From NCBI RefSeq assembly GCF_964340395.1, contig NC_135555.1, positions 3,954,001-4,018,000 of the forward strand: DNA of 64,000 nt. The letters are read 5' to 3'. The notes under the pieces were generated by a model that saw only the letters and a program-made list of their open reading frames with translations, searched no databases and was not told where the DNA came from. Position numbers and translations under genes: made by a program. Source of the DNA: Glandiceps talaboti (lineage: Eukaryota > Hemichordata > Enteropneusta > Spengelidae). Within the stretch, counting starts at the first letter, position 1. Every line of letters starts with the position of its first letter. Shown here piece after piece: positions 1 through 12,119 of the stretch.

Positions 1-1060
1 CACAAGAATTTCACTCCCTTTATTACCGACACGTGTACTTACCAAAATATACCAAAAATATGAACCAACTGTGGAAAATGGTTAGCGTTTCTTCCGTTAG
101 TAGAATTCCAATTGTAATTACAAGGAATGTTTTCCTGGCAAAGATGTGGTGTTGTGTGTTCATTCCGTAGGCTTACTCGTTTGTAAATAATCAAGAAACA
201 TTTTCACAATTCATTCCTGTTGTGCCAATAGATTAATCCTTGTATCAAGATGTTGTTTGTGTCTAAGTCTGTGTAGTTGTAGAAAATTGCAAGCTGATAG
301 AGAACAGCTAAGTCCAGTAGCTTATCCACTGTCTAATACTTTATTTTGACATTTCATTTTTTCCCCAGTTAAAAATAGTTTGCTCTTAGACTATGAAGAC
401 AAGAGAAGATAGAATGTATTTTTTTTAAATTGTTATAAACTTTATTATATCATTTCACATTTTCAGCTTCTTCTTTCCTTTTTTTTTCAATTAAAAAAAA
501 AGTTATTTGCTGTTTCTAGTGTTAGACCTTGAGGACAAGGATATAGGGTAGAATGTACGTGGAATTTCAAGAACAAAAGTGATAGGAAAGTACATGGATA
601 AAAAAAATATTTGTTTTTTTAAAAAAGTTTTTGAATCAGGTTTGGGTTAGGGGAATGCTAGGAAGGCAATTTTACTATTATAATGTAAATATTATATATG
701 ATTATGGAAAATACTATATCATATATGAATAACATCAAAAATAAAGTGTAAAAAATGACTGTTTGTAAGTGAGGATAAAATTTGCCCAACTTCAAGTATA
801 ACTTGTACAGAATACTAAAGTATATTAAAATACTATTTTTATTTTTTTTCTGTGGAACTCACGATTCTATGACTTAGATGTGTGAAAGTAGTATCATTTT
901 TTTACCCATTGCTGTTACAACGTCACTTTCTGTCAACATGTAGTTGTTAAACTATTACTAACATTAGTTCTGATGCCATGAACACAGACAAAAGTTTTCT
1001 TTACAACTACTGTTACAACTCTGTTACTTTGTGATCACACTGTAACAAGTTTCACTTGAA
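1..1060. other. AT-rich non-coding stretch, nothing recognised
   Basis: Low-complexity A/T runs dominate. No long open frame, repeat array or RNA-like fold was seen on either strand. Confidence 0.6.
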
Positions 1061-1065
1061 AGAAT

Positions 1066-1117
1066 CCAATCAGCCAAAAGAACTATAAATCTCTGTCACA
1101 GCCACCCCCCTGATTGG
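1066..1117. promoter_or_regulatory. Inverted pair of CCAAT boxes around a TATAAA-like word
   Basis: CCAATCAG at 1066-1073 is matched by its exact reverse complement CTGATTGG at 1110-1117, and CTATAAAT lies between them at 1083-1090. CCAATCAG is the classic NF-Y type box. The spacing between the first box and the TATA-like word (about 10 bases) is too short for a standard promoter, and no gene is recognised downstream, so this may be chance. Confidence 0.15.
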
Positions 1118-2210
1118 TCAATTCCAAACCCATGTGATTAACAGCGTGTCCATCTATTGGAAAGAGACATCACTCAATGTCACCTGATCTTGTTCTCGTA
1201 TAGTTATTATTTAAGATTCTCGTTGTGTTTGTGTGTGGGTAGCAGGAGTAAGACTAAATGTATATGTATGTATGTTAGTTTTATTCCAGTAAGTGGTTTC
1301 ATTTTAAATGGTTTAGTTAACACATCAGATTCCTCTCTAAATGAAATTGCTAATACCTTGTCTTTAGATCTTGATGGATATGGAATTCAATTCATCGTGT
1401 TGAAGTATGACCCACAATTTCTGTTCCACAATATTTTCAAATATATCATTTTATTTTGTTTATTTGTTTATCGTGTTTTGTGTGCCTTGCTTGTTTGTTT
1501 GGTTGTGTTTCCTGGCAGTGATCTATGCCATGTTCTTGGAGTACTGTGAGCGCTAATAACAGTCAGCAATCTGTCCTCAGGTATCAACAAAATGTTATTT
1601 TTTTAACCTGACTGGTTCAAAAGCTAAAAATAATATGAAACTAATATGTTAGGTCAAACCTGTCTTGTACCCGTTGCTGGTCTTCTTAATTTTTTCATCT
1701 TCATTCTCACCACCCCCTGTTTATTTTCTATTGTCATCCCTACTTTGACAATGAATCATCCCAAACCGACAAACTGATGGAAAATAATCACTCAGTCCTT
1801 TTTTTTACCGCTAATTTTGCAATAGCAATATCACATAAAAAAGTCAAGAGTGTATGAGAAAGTCATCTTTTCTTTTGCCAAGCAGCCATGCAGAAAATTA
1901 GATAGCTAGCATTGGCCATTTATTGCCTTTCACTAAAAGTGAATTGTAGTGATCCCATAGTAAACATATTCATTACCCAGCCCCCTTTAAACCGTTGACA
2001 GCTCAAAGTTGCTGACCGACACGAACGAAGAGTAATTTTTGAGCGGTGAGTGCTTTTCCTGACTAGAACCCCTATGATTAGATCCATGCAAAATATATGT
2101 TATACATGATGAAGTATGATGGACAATCAAGTGATGCTCCGCTCTAGGAAAATGATTGAAAAGCAGGCATGGATCGTATTGTGTCTTTGATTTGTGGATG
2201 ATTTACTGAA
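1118..2210. other. Non-coding stretch, nothing firm
   Basis: An open frame runs from 1157 to 1549 on the plus strand, but its first ATG is only at about 1268. The predicted peptide is a T-rich hydrophobic sequence with no recognisable domain, so I do not call a gene. The rest is AT-rich and unremarkable. Confidence 0.5.
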
Positions 2211-2214
2211 CTAG

Positions 2215-2808
2215 CTGCTATTGTCTGTAGGGAGCTTTGAATTCACTCGAATTTGTTTCCGTAATTTGACAACTCAAGGGTGGATGAGTATGCTAGCCAA
2301 CACTCGTTGTAAAATTTTGATGTTTCCACTCTTCCCTGTAATTTTTCTTTTGCATGGAAAATCTGCACAGGGAGGTGAACTGTTAAAATTATTATTACTG
2401 TTGTCTGGTGGTGCATATATATGTACGTTATATACATTAATGTGCCTGGAATGTCTGAGTTGCCGTTGTGAAAATTTTATGTGTCCGCAAACTGCTACTG
2501 GGTTTCGAGTGCACAAATGTATGTTGTATTTATCAAACTATACATGTTATGTATTACTCTGTGGTAGCTATTACGACAACTTGACAACAGAAATTCATAT
2601 TCTGAAGAAAAAAAAAATGATTTTCTATTTCTTACTCCGAATAGGTGACATTGTGCATGAAGTGGAATTTGCTTGCAGTGAATATCCAAATTGTGTCAAG
2701 TACATGATTCTAATTTTTCATTACAATATCATAGGGATTGTGTTCGAGTTGGAAATTTGCTTCAATCAAATATCCAAAAAATGTATTTTTTGTTCAACTG
2801 AACTATAG
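2215..2808 (+). CDS. Unusually long open frame, no recognised product
   Basis: The frame is open from just after a TAG at 2212 to a TAG at 2806-2808, about 197 codons. The first ATG is at 2284 (174 residues, poor initiation context) and another follows at 2290. The translation has about 16 cysteines, several hydrophobic stretches (for example the LLKLLLLLSGG region and a C-terminal FHYNIIGIVFELEICF region) and a KKKK run from an A10 tract. I recognise no family. Hydrophobic and Cys-rich content is what T-rich random sequence gives, but the length is more than I would expect by chance at this base composition. It could be a chance frame, a piece of a decayed element or an exon; no splice sites are convincing. 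Confidence 0.1.
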   Translation: MLLSVGSFEFTRICFRNLTTQGWMSMLANTRCKILMFPLFPVIFLLHGKSAQGGELLKLLLLLSGGAYICTLYTLMCLECLSCRCENFMCPQTATGFRVHKCMLYLSNYTCYVLLCGSYYDNLTTEIHILKKKKMIFYFLLRIGDIVHEVEFACSEYPNCVKYMILIFHYNIIGIVFELEICFNQISKKCIFCSTEL

Positions 2809-3585
2809 AGGGATATGTACAAGTTATAAAATTGTTTGAAACAAATAATTATGTATTTCAGTGAATTCTTATTTCAGTGCTTCCCAGGCTAAACTGAGCA
2901 AATTTGATCGTTTCTTTATTTTCAGATTACAAATGTTTGCAAACTTTAATTTTCTTTTGTCCGCAGGATTGAAAGAATTTTTTTAAACAGTCAAATGTTT
3001 GCAGAAATATTGTAGAAAATTAATTTAAAAAGTATTCTGTAAAAAAAAAAAAGATAAAATTTTGAATGAAGTTCTATTAGGAAAAGAAATAAATGTTGAG
3101 TAAGATTTTAACCTTTTTTCGAGATAAATAATTTTCCTTCCAAATTTTCAGATAAAAGGTTTAACATTTTTGAAGATTTTATATTTTTGAAATTAATAAT
3201 TTTTTCTATACGTATTTTGGTGACTTTCAATGAAAAAGCATGGATACTATATTTTTTTCAAACTTTTCTCTATTATCAGAGGAAAAAAAGATGAAGTGAA
3301 ATTGAACGAGAATTTCATTCTCCTTCGTATAATTTACATGGTTGATTAGAGGTGCATGTTCATATGTATGTATGCATGTATGTAGTTCAAGTTTAACATG
3401 GACTCCTGCCATTTCTCTATTTTTAGCTGTTAGTCTAAAAAAAACGTGACCAGTTTTCACCTCTGTTTTCAAATGATTTGTAATTTTCTTTTGCTTTGAA
3501 AAGGATTTTCATTTGTGTTTTGGGAAACAATCCTTAGATTAAATTTCACTAAGTCAGTTACTCAAAGCTGCAGGTATGAATAGCA
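2809..3585. other. AT-rich non-coding stretch
   Basis: Mostly A/T-rich. A good-looking splice acceptor (pyrimidine tract ending in CCGCAG at about 2966) is followed by only about 15 open codons, so no exon is called. A short ATGTATGC-type tetranucleotide patch lies near 3365. Confidence 0.5.
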
Positions 3586-3589
3586 ATAT

Positions 3590-3795
3590 CGGATATGTAG
3601 TTTATTTTGTCGCATCTATGAAGTTTATTGTCACAGCCTTGTTTATCAAAGGGGTGTACTTTATTTTGTAGCAGCTGTGTTGGCAGATCATATCATGTAT
3701 TTTGTTGCAGCTCTGTTGGCAGATCATACATGAACTATCGAAAAAGATGTATATTTAATTTATTTTGTTGCAGCCTTGTTTGCCGATTCTGGTCT
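3590..3795. repeat. Degenerate tandem repeat, unit about 50 bp
   Basis: Three to four diverged copies carry the core TTTATTTTGTNGCAGC followed by CTGTGTTGGCAGATCAT or a variant. The clearest pair is at about 3658-3695 and 3696-3732, with a weaker copy ending near 3790. Confidence 0.7.
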
Positions 3796-4135
3796 CAAAA
3801 CCTAAGAGAGAAACCAATGTTACTATCTTAGTATCTACACAGGGTATAATTCAGTCAGTGTCAATTATTGTTCATTCTTGTCCTTTTTTGAACAGTAGGG
3901 GTAAACCTAAAACAGAAACACATTTTACTACAGTGGTCATGACTGTACATATGAAATCTGTTCATGTTATGTGTCTTGCAAAATAGCAGCAGTGATTTCT
4001 GTCATCTCCATGTTTGAAAAGTGTACTGTACTGTTCCATCTCAAAGAAGGATAAATTGTCCATGGTAAATGAGCAAGTTATGTATCTTTGACTAAATAGT
4101 CGTAGAAATGAGTGCATTTTTGACCTTTTTCCCTT
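3796..4135. other. Non-coding stretch, nothing recognised
   Basis: No long frame, repeat or fold noticed between the two flanking tandem arrays. Confidence 0.5.
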
Positions 4136-4402
4136 GAAGATGATACTATGTCGCGTCTAAAAGAGGAGCAAATTTTATTATCTGTAACGTTAATAGTCAT
4201 CATCATGGATGCCCTTTTTTTCTCTCTGTCTTGTGTTTTTTTTTGAAGATCATGCTACATCGCGTCTAAAAGAGGAACAAATTTTATTATCTGTAACGTT
4301 AATAGTCATCATCATGGATGCCCTTTTTTTCTCTCCGTCTTGTGTTTTTTTTTGAAGATCATGCTACATCGCGTCTAAAAGAGGAACAAATTTTATTATC
4401 TG
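4136..4402. repeat. 109-bp tandem repeat, 2.4 copies
   Basis: Units start with GAAGAT at 4136, 4245 and 4354, a constant period of 109. The second unit differs from the first at a handful of positions, and the third partial unit is essentially identical to the second, ending after TATTATCTGTA near 4402. Each unit contains a CGCGTCTAAAAGAGG segment and an ATCATCATGGATGCCC segment. High identity suggests recent duplication. Confidence 0.95.
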
Positions 4403-5360
4403 TATGCTGTGAAATGTGAATGGGAGCAGTAGTGTCAATATCACTGTTGTTACTGATACGCCTTCAAATGCATTCTCATTTGGAGTTGAGAGTAAATGTC
4501 GTAGACTTTTCAGCAAAATAGATTAAAATGTTCCTCTTGTCACTGCTCCTGATTGATCCTCATTTCATGTTCTTCTCTGCTGATGTCATACTTTGTGCTA
4601 TCTATCACCTGTCACAAAACTTTTTTCACGTCTCCATTTTAGCAACCTCATCAGCAAAACAGCTGCCAATATAAGATACTAGTTAAACAGATGGAGCTAG
4701 CAAATTTAGGCATGGGAATTTCAGGGGAAAAAAATAATATCAGTCGGAGTGAGCTGCAGCCATTAATCATATCTTGGGTATATTTCACTCTTGATTAAAA
4801 GATTTTGAACTAATGGTAACCTTCCTTTGTGTGACATCGTAGTGATGTCATGATCTGTTTCTGATTTACAAACTCAACTGTTAAGTGATTTTTGCAGTAT
4901 TTACAAAGATGTGGGTGTAGTATTTCTTTTGTTATTTTTAAATGTCCGTTATTGATCCTAGCAGCTGGTAGGGAGTAACAGCGTAGTAGGCAGCCGGAAC
5001 AGAAATGCAAGTTTTGATACCGTATTGTGTACGATGTGAAGCTCCCAGTTTTGAAGAAAGCTGTACCTTCCAGGTTGATATTCTAGCTTTTTTTTTTGTC
5101 AGACAGACGATGATTAGGGAGCAGGAATGGTCACTCAGGTTTGACTTCATTACCGTTCAGTTATACAAAATTATCAAGTCTTGATTACAGAGTTGTTAGT
5201 GCAAACTCACAACATGAATACAATACTGTCATCCATATACAATGTTTTTAATCTAGCCCACCTCTTCTTGCTGAATACTATATACAGATTCAAACAATAC
5301 TTTTTCTCTAAGCAATGTATCAGTTATTTGAATATGAATATGAATTGAATATCATTTTTA
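4403..5360. other. Non-coding stretch, nothing recognised
   Basis: Mixed AT-rich sequence. Short open frames on the minus strand between about 4810 and 5150 have no recognisable product and look like chance. Confidence 0.5.
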
Positions 5361-5362
5361 AA

Positions 5363-5475
5363 TCCTCTTTCTCCCAACTTGTACTTAGCTGTTTACAAAC
5401 AAATACGGAGAAAGAGGACCAACTTGTACTTAGTTGTGTACAAACAAATACCCCATACGGAGAACGAGGATTAAC
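5363..5475. repeat. 45-bp direct duplication with a 12-bp inverted flank
   Basis: CAACTTGTACTTAG starts at 5375 and again at 5420, giving a 45-bp unit present twice. TCCTCTTTCTCC at 5363-5374 is the exact reverse complement of GGAGAAAGAGGA at 5407-5418, and a near copy (GGAGAACGAGGA) follows the second unit. The first unit can therefore form a stem-loop. Confidence 0.85.
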
Positions 5476-6125
5476 AAGCGATAGAAAATACTCACTTGTA
5501 TATAGGAGTTATTATATTTGACTCTAGAATATGGATGCCAAGAATAATCTTTATTTTAATGAGTAAATGAGACTTTTAATTGTGATTAGTGACACTAATC
5601 TTGATTTTTATGACTCACTTTTCATCACATTAGTATTATGAGCAGGTTTGAACATTTACATTTCTATTTTATCTTCCGATCTTTCATAATCTTTGGAACA
5701 AAATACTGTTGTTTAATTTAGTCAAGATTAAGTCAAAAACAAACAAAAATAGGAATTCATGATATTCATATTTGTAGCCTATAATATTTGATGTTTTTCT
5801 CAATGAATAGATAGAAATTATTGAAATTATTTTGAAACTTGAAAAAAATATTACAATAAATACTGTTTAGACTCAACATTACTTTTAGGAAAAATTCTTT
5901 AAATGTAGTCAGCTTTTGTTGTCATTTTACTTGAAATTGCAATTTTTATATGTTTCCTTGCCAAAAATTATGACAAAATATTTTACTTTTAGGCACTGGT
6001 TGTTATTTTGGGGAGGGAGCATGAACTTGTTTAATAAAAAGACAAAAACAAATACTTTGAATGTCACTGCTAAGACATGCATGCTGAAACTGTTATATAG
6101 GTGTTGTATTTTGGCCTAAACAATT
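5476..6125. other. AT-rich non-coding stretch
   Basis: A/T-rich throughout; no frame, repeat or fold that I can support. Confidence 0.55.
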
Positions 6126-6129
6126 CATG

Positions 6130-6660
6130 AATATTTTGAAAGATATATTCTGCCAAATTTGTCATATTTTTCACATTTTGGCAGGATATTCTGTACAAAT
6201 TTTGGCAGGAACATTCTGTTCAAGTTTTTAAGTGAACATTCCATCATTCTGTACTAAATAAGTCTTCTGATTTTGAAGAGAACATCCTCTCCAAATTTTG
6301 GCAGGAATATAGTCTACCTGTAGTTTGCTGTGAGATTCATTTTATTTTCACCAAACATGAACATACTGTTCAGATTTTGAAGTGATCATTCTGTCATTCT
6401 GTACAAGAATGAGTTCAGATTTTGATGAAAACATTCTGTTCAGATTTTGGTGGGAACATTTTGTACAAATATTGGTGGGAATTGACTACTTGCATTTTGG
6501 TGGTAAAATTCTGTTCAGATTTTGTCAAAAATATTCACTACAAATTTTAACAGGAATTGTTTCATCACATTTTAGCAAAATAAACCTCCAGATTTGGCAA
6601 AAACATTCTCTTCAGATTTTAGTGAAAGCAGATTCTGTAGAAATGTGGTTGAAAAATATG
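6130..6660. repeat. Degenerate tandem repeat, unit about 36-40 bp
   Basis: Repeated words of the form ACATTCTGTTCAGATTTTGG and TTTTGGCAGGAA recur many times with substitutions and small indels (for example near 6185, 6205, 6290, 6370, 6430, 6450, 6510 and 6605). The array is old and strongly diverged. An open frame through it (about 6382-6768) is a by-product of the repeat. Confidence 0.75.
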
Positions 6661-7400
6661 CAAACAGAGAAAGAACTGACATGTAAAGCAATAAGAGGGA
6701 AGCCATGGACTGACAGGGAAACATTGACTTGTCCTGCACATCCTAATTTTATGGTTTGTATCTCTTGATCAAATAATCTACTATAGTAATTTCAGATGAA
6801 GCTATTGAGTTATACTGTCATGTAGTTGTAATGAACTAAGCATTGACTATCAATCTAATAGCAAAGAAAATACCATACAAACCTGCATTTTGTATTCACC
6901 ACAAATATTTCCCACTAAAACAACATTTTTTTCACTATTTTATCTGTATTGCAAATTTCTAGACTGTGTGGATAAAGTGAACACAAAATAGAATTATGAG
7001 CAAGGCTAAATTTGTTTTATCTTTCATAAAATACAACCATACATGTTACAAATGCTGTTATAACAGATGGAGAATGAGCTGAAAAGCCGTTTGTCTCTTT
7101 GAGTTCCATTTAGAAGAGCACACTATTCATTAATTTATGAAGATGAAAGTTCACTATTATTATTCAATATTTTCCATTAGCCATTTACCTTCCATGCAGG
7201 GTTCACCACTGTAATAAGATTAAAGTCACCAATCATCGTTGAAAATGACGTCACAAAAATCAAAATGTCTTAAATTATGTTTGCCTTTTTGCAGACTACA
7301 TGTACTTTTTCTTTTCAAAATGTTGTCTTTATTTTTGAAAAATTTTGCACAGAAAGTGAAGTATATCAATTGACTGAAGGGGCACTGTTATATCTGAATG
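6661..7400. other. AT-rich non-coding stretch
   Basis: Nothing recognised on either strand. Confidence 0.55.
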
Positions 7401-7404
7401 AATT

Positions 7405-7690
7405 TTTGGAAAAGAAAGTAAAAAAATTGGTAAAAATGAGGAGAAAATTTACATGAAAAATTTTTGAGGGAAAATTTTAGGTGACAATTGAAAATCATTG
7501 TAAGGCTACTCCTAGTATAGATATGTTAGAAAAGAAAGTGAGAAATTGCTAAATATGAGGAAAATTTGACACAAAAATTTTGGCAGTAAATTTTTTGTCA
7601 AGAATGGAACTAGATATCAATGTACGACCACTTTCAGTATAGATATGCATAGAAAGACTTTGAGAAAAACTGTTTTACAATTGTTATTGT
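7405..7690. repeat. Degenerate tandem repeat, unit about 120 bp
   Basis: AAAAGAAAGT words at about 7410 and 7530, and a diverged AGAAAGACT at 7651, mark three units about 120 bp apart. Each unit contains an AGTATAGATATG segment near its end and a run of the form AAAATTTT with G-rich interruptions. Confidence 0.7.
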
Positions 7691-8059
7691 CCGAGTTTCA
7701 AAGTGTCCTCAGGAAAGGGGAGAAATAAATCAAAACTGCAAAAAAAAAAGGAGAAGGTTTAGCCAAAATTATTTAGTGTAAAGATGATAATAAAAGCAGT
7801 ATTTATTTGAAGCATATATAGGAAGGCTGTTGTAGAAAACTGATCAAATCTGAGCTTTGCAAACTGAAATTTGAGGAACTTATCACATTAACAGAACCAT
7901 TATCACTTATTGACAAAACTTCAGAGATTTCCTTTATAAGGAGTATCAGAATGTAAAGCAAGTGATGAAAATAATTTGAGATAGACCCCGACTCTTTGTT
8001 TAAGCAAGACAGAGGTCAAGACAGTGTACTAATACAGGATAATACCTGCCTGAAATGAA
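7691..8059. other. Non-coding stretch, nothing recognised
   Basis: No frame, array or fold noticed. Confidence 0.5.
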
Positions 8060-8780
8060 CTCTCTATTGATTATCTACGTTTTACAGCCCTTCTATAAAT
8101 TTTGCGTCATATTTTGCCGTATCAATGTCGAAGGTGGGAGCCGACAATAAAAAAGGTTCTGGCCTGCCATCATGGTTCTACTAAGCTTCAATATCTTCAC
8201 TTAACCCTGTTTTGAGGGTGCCATAAATATTACACAGTGCCTGACAACTCTGTATCATATTTCATAATTAAAGTCATGGCCCCAGCATCATGTCTTCCCC
8301 CTTACAGAAATGAAAATTAATTTTCTCGTTTAGCCGCCTGGTAATAGCAATTTTCCAGTGAAGTAGCTACAAGATGCAGCCTGTGTCAAGTTACAGTGTC
8401 GGCCCGACTTTGATTTTAATGCCATATTTTTCATTACATTGGTTTCTTTTCGATAAAGCTTTTCTACTCCGGATCGCGTGTACTGTTTTGCAAAATTTAA
8501 TAAGCCCTGCAGTATCCCAATACTGATTTGAGAGCAAATTGAGATGGGTGACATGGCAATAACGCTGGATCTCCAACAAAATTAATAAGTCAATATAGTC
8601 CCTGACATAATATAATCCATGCATTGCCGTTAATACGTGTGCAGATGTATGCCGATACTGCCGATATGTCAGACACTTATTAAGAGGACACTTGCCCCAA
8701 TAATTCATATTTGGATCCTGTTATTCATTCCCTGACCTTTCGGGGAATTTGATAGAATATCCATTTATTGCTGTCAATGC
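8060..8780. other. Candidate conserved non-coding element
   Basis: This block looks different from its flanks: few homopolymer runs, higher G+C, many retained CpG dinucleotides (for example TCCGGATCGCGTG near 8469) and several TAAT/TTAATT homeodomain-type cores. A direct repeat of TGCCGATA occurs near 8650-8665. Overlapping minus-strand frames (about 8330-8708) have no recognisable product. The idea that this is constrained regulatory DNA is inference from texture only. Confidence 0.25.
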
Positions 8781-9715
8781 TTGTGGCTCCCATCTCTAGC
8801 CTGCATAAATGTACTATGTGTATTATTACTGTGTATTGGATTAAACTTGGAGTCTACGAGATGTGCAATTTTATTTTACGTCCTTTGCTTTCACTCAGTG
8901 CTGTAACTTTCACATCAATTATTCATATCCACAGCATGATTTATTAGCAGATTTTTATTAAAAATAAAAAGGAAACATTTCGGATATAGAAAATTATGAG
9001 TTTTGTACAAATTTAATGAGTTCGGTGGTATAGTGATTTATTTTGTAATATTGAGTGGCTAGAAAAAGTTTGGGATATGGAAAATTATTACACATCATGA
9101 AAGTTTAATAAATGAGTAATCTAATGGTGAATTTGACTGTACTTATGATTAAAATGGCTTCTTATAATACTAGCGCTGCTTTTCTGTTGGCTCTATGTAT
9201 ATGAAATAGTAGAATTTTAGTTACTTTTCCACTTTGTGCATTGGTGAGGAGTTAGAGAGGAACTACAAATCTATCAAGTGAAAATAGAGAATAGAATATA
9301 AAAATTTTAAGTTGAAAGTATTTACAGATAAGTTTAGGGTTGAAAAATTATGAAAATAAATTATAAAACTTTTAAGGATAGAAACAAAATAATTTTCTTC
9401 TTTGACAACAAGAAATCGAAAATTTGTTTGAAGAATAATATCCTTACATGTCCCATCATGCGTTGTGGTGTATCTCTAATGAAATTGTCTGTCTATGCTA
9501 ATTAAGTAATATCTCATGATAATGTTTTCATTTGCGGAATGAAAACAACGTTTATTTTAAGTGATGGGATGTGATATACTTAGTAATAAGAATCATGATG
9601 TTGAATTTTTGATGCAAAAGGAACAATAATTTCCAAAATATTATTCTAGTTTATTTAACTTCAAATCTACAGAAATTAGAATTAATATTAAATATATTTA
9701 TTCTTATCTAGATAA
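8781..9715. other. AT-rich non-coding stretch
   Basis: Very A/T-rich; nothing supported. Confidence 0.55.
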
Positions 9716-9721
9716 TATTCA

Positions 9722-10030
9722 TAACAGCAAGCATTTGCAAAAAAAAAAAGGTTTATTCACAGATTTTCAAAAATCGTTGATTAACTGAGTCTAAAACAAA
9801 GCAATCAATCATCCTACCCTAAAGTGATCAATTTTTTTATGTTAATTTCTTGTTTCTCATCATGTAGGAAGTTGTGACATACATGACATTAACAGCAAGC
9901 ATTTGAAAGAAAAAGTTTATTCACAGAATTAAAAAAAAATTGTCAATGAACTGAGTGTGAGACAAAGATGCGTATTACCCTCCCCTACTTTATACTATAT
10001 TTTAATTTCTGTCTCTCATCGTGTATGAAC
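9722..10030. repeat. 168-bp diverged tandem duplication
   Basis: TAACAGCAAGCATTTG starts at 9722 and at 9890. Both copies continue in parallel: an A-run, TTTATTCACAGA, an ACTGAGT segment, ACAAAG, a pyrimidine-rich CCTACCCT or CCCTCCCC segment, then TCTCATC-TGTA. Overall they are clearly related with many substitutions. Confidence 0.85.
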
Positions 10031-12110
10031 AATTAATTTATTAGCAGGATGAATTGGTTATTATCTCGCTTTCACTGTAATCTGAAATCATGAAGTTCTT
10101 GTCAGAAATGTTACATCAAGATCAAAATTAGTATAACTCTGATTCTCGTAATAAATTCTGTTGTGGATCAGCAAAGTGGAAGGATCTAATAATTTCATTT
10201 TGAATTTTATTTCATGATTAGAGATAAAAATACATCTCTATAAATGTCAAAATCAACTCGATAAGAGATGGAGGAAACAGTTTTATGAAGATTTTTAGAA
10301 ACCAGGTGACAGAAAAGGGGAAATCTGGTCAATTGTAGGTTTTCTATGCATTGTGATTTGTTATATTTTGAGTATACTAGTGACAGGTAGGGGGAAAACT
10401 GGTAAAAAACCACATTTTTTATAGATATACAGCACTTTGGGTTAGATTTTGTAAAACTTATTATATTAAACAGATAGGTATAAAGTTGACTTTTTCCTAA
10501 ACATTTAGTGGTCAACTTTAAGTTTTAGAATCCAGATGATTGCTAGGCAAAATCAGATAAAATTCAGTTTCTCCTATAATCATTGTTTTGCTGTGGATTG
10601 AGAACAGATAGTGGAAAATTTGGTAGAATTTGTATATACTCAGTGTTTTTTTTATCTCTTGTGAATGAGTAACTTTAGAGATGAACATTTTGCATATATG
10701 ATTTTTGACAGAAACCTGAGCAAAATACCTTAAAAATTCACCAGAGTGTATAAATATACTGTAAAAGGAAGATGGAACATTTCTCTCCTTGTCGTACAAC
10801 CAACTCAAACTGTGAAATGTATAGTGTATAACTGTTCAATATGGTTGACATAATTCTAATAAAAACATAGTTGTTTGTAATGTTAGTAACGTTAACAACA
10901 TCAAGAATGTTGAGATCCATGGAGATAGCAACATAGCAAAAATGTCAAAACTGTCAACACCAAAATGTACATGTATGTGTCTATATGTTGAATACTAAAT
11001 ATTCCCCTCACTTATACCAGCACATCTGTAGCCATCCCAGGTGTCCAATAGAAATCAATAAAATAATAATTTTTGGGTAAAAATCAACGTGAGCAGAACT
11101 AGCAAGTGTTGATAGTTACTAATAGATGTTTCATTTTGGCAGGTAGTTTGGGGAAGACTTAAGTCTTGCCAACAAAGTGATACGTAAAACTTTAAATAAA
11201 GATTAAATATTGAAAGGTCATATCAACATTACAGATATAACTGCTTCATGTTAACTGATGCATGTCCTACTGAAATTGGTGTTGAATTTTTTATGGCCAA
11301 CAAAATTTTGTTATAAATATGACATGACAGCAGAACTGACACAGAAGGATACACAGTCAGTTATCGATGGCTTAGCAGATGTTTTTTTTTGTTCACTGTC
11401 AAAATCAAATCTTTGCAAATACATCCACTTTTAAATGATCACAAAATAACTTTGTTATTTCTATTTCTTAATTTTTTACAATATTTCAGTTGTCAGTTGT
11501 TTGAAATGAAAAGTAAATTTTCCTTCTTCCACCACAAGAGGGCATATTGTAAATTTAGCGATTTTTGGTAACTTTCAACCAAACAATTTTTTTTGTCTTT
11601 CATTGTTTCAATTTTTTTTTTGCAAAGATCTGAACATGGAATGTAACCATAACATCTTGTTTTTCTTAGAGTTCAAAATGACTATTTCATTTTTAATGTT
11701 CTGATTTTCATACAATGCGTACACAGAAAAATATTACTGTTTCTTTGTTCAAAGCTACTCGGCAATGAAAAATGTGTTAAACTAATGAAAGTAGGTGAAC
11801 CCAGAACAGAAATTGGTGAGTGTTAATACAGTTGTGATAACAAGTCTGTAAAATTATGAATATTGAAACTTTATGCATCAACATTCCAACAAATATCAAA
11901 TATGTCACTAAAGTCTACCACTGTCTAACTTTTACATCCCTGTAGTCTATACATAGTCATACATGTGTTATGTTAATAGGAACACACCTTATTTCAATGG
12001 TTTGTTCAATAGCCAGCTGAGATGCACCATATCTAGTACTAGATTATGGGACAGTCTAATTTGCATATATAGCGTTAACATGGTTACTAATGACAATTAA
12101 TTTGATGGGT
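10031..12110. other. Non-coding stretch with a weak internal repeat
   Basis: Around 10305-10640 three diverged copies of a motif (ACAGAAAAGGGGAAATCTGGT, ACAGGTAGGGGGAAAACTGGT, ACAGATAGTGGAAAATTTGGT) are each followed by a T-rich segment ending near a CAGTGT or CAGCACT word. Otherwise the stretch is AT-rich with no recognisable gene. Confidence 0.5.
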
Positions 12111-12119
12111 ATTTAGATA

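Noticed and set aside
1157-1549. 130-codon plus-strand frame with a hydrophobic C-terminal stretch
   Set aside because: The first ATG is far inside (about 1268), the length is not surprising for this base composition, and no domain is recognised.
2943-3010. Strong-looking splice acceptor ending in CCGCAG
   Set aside because: All downstream frames close within about 15 codons, so an exon is not supported.
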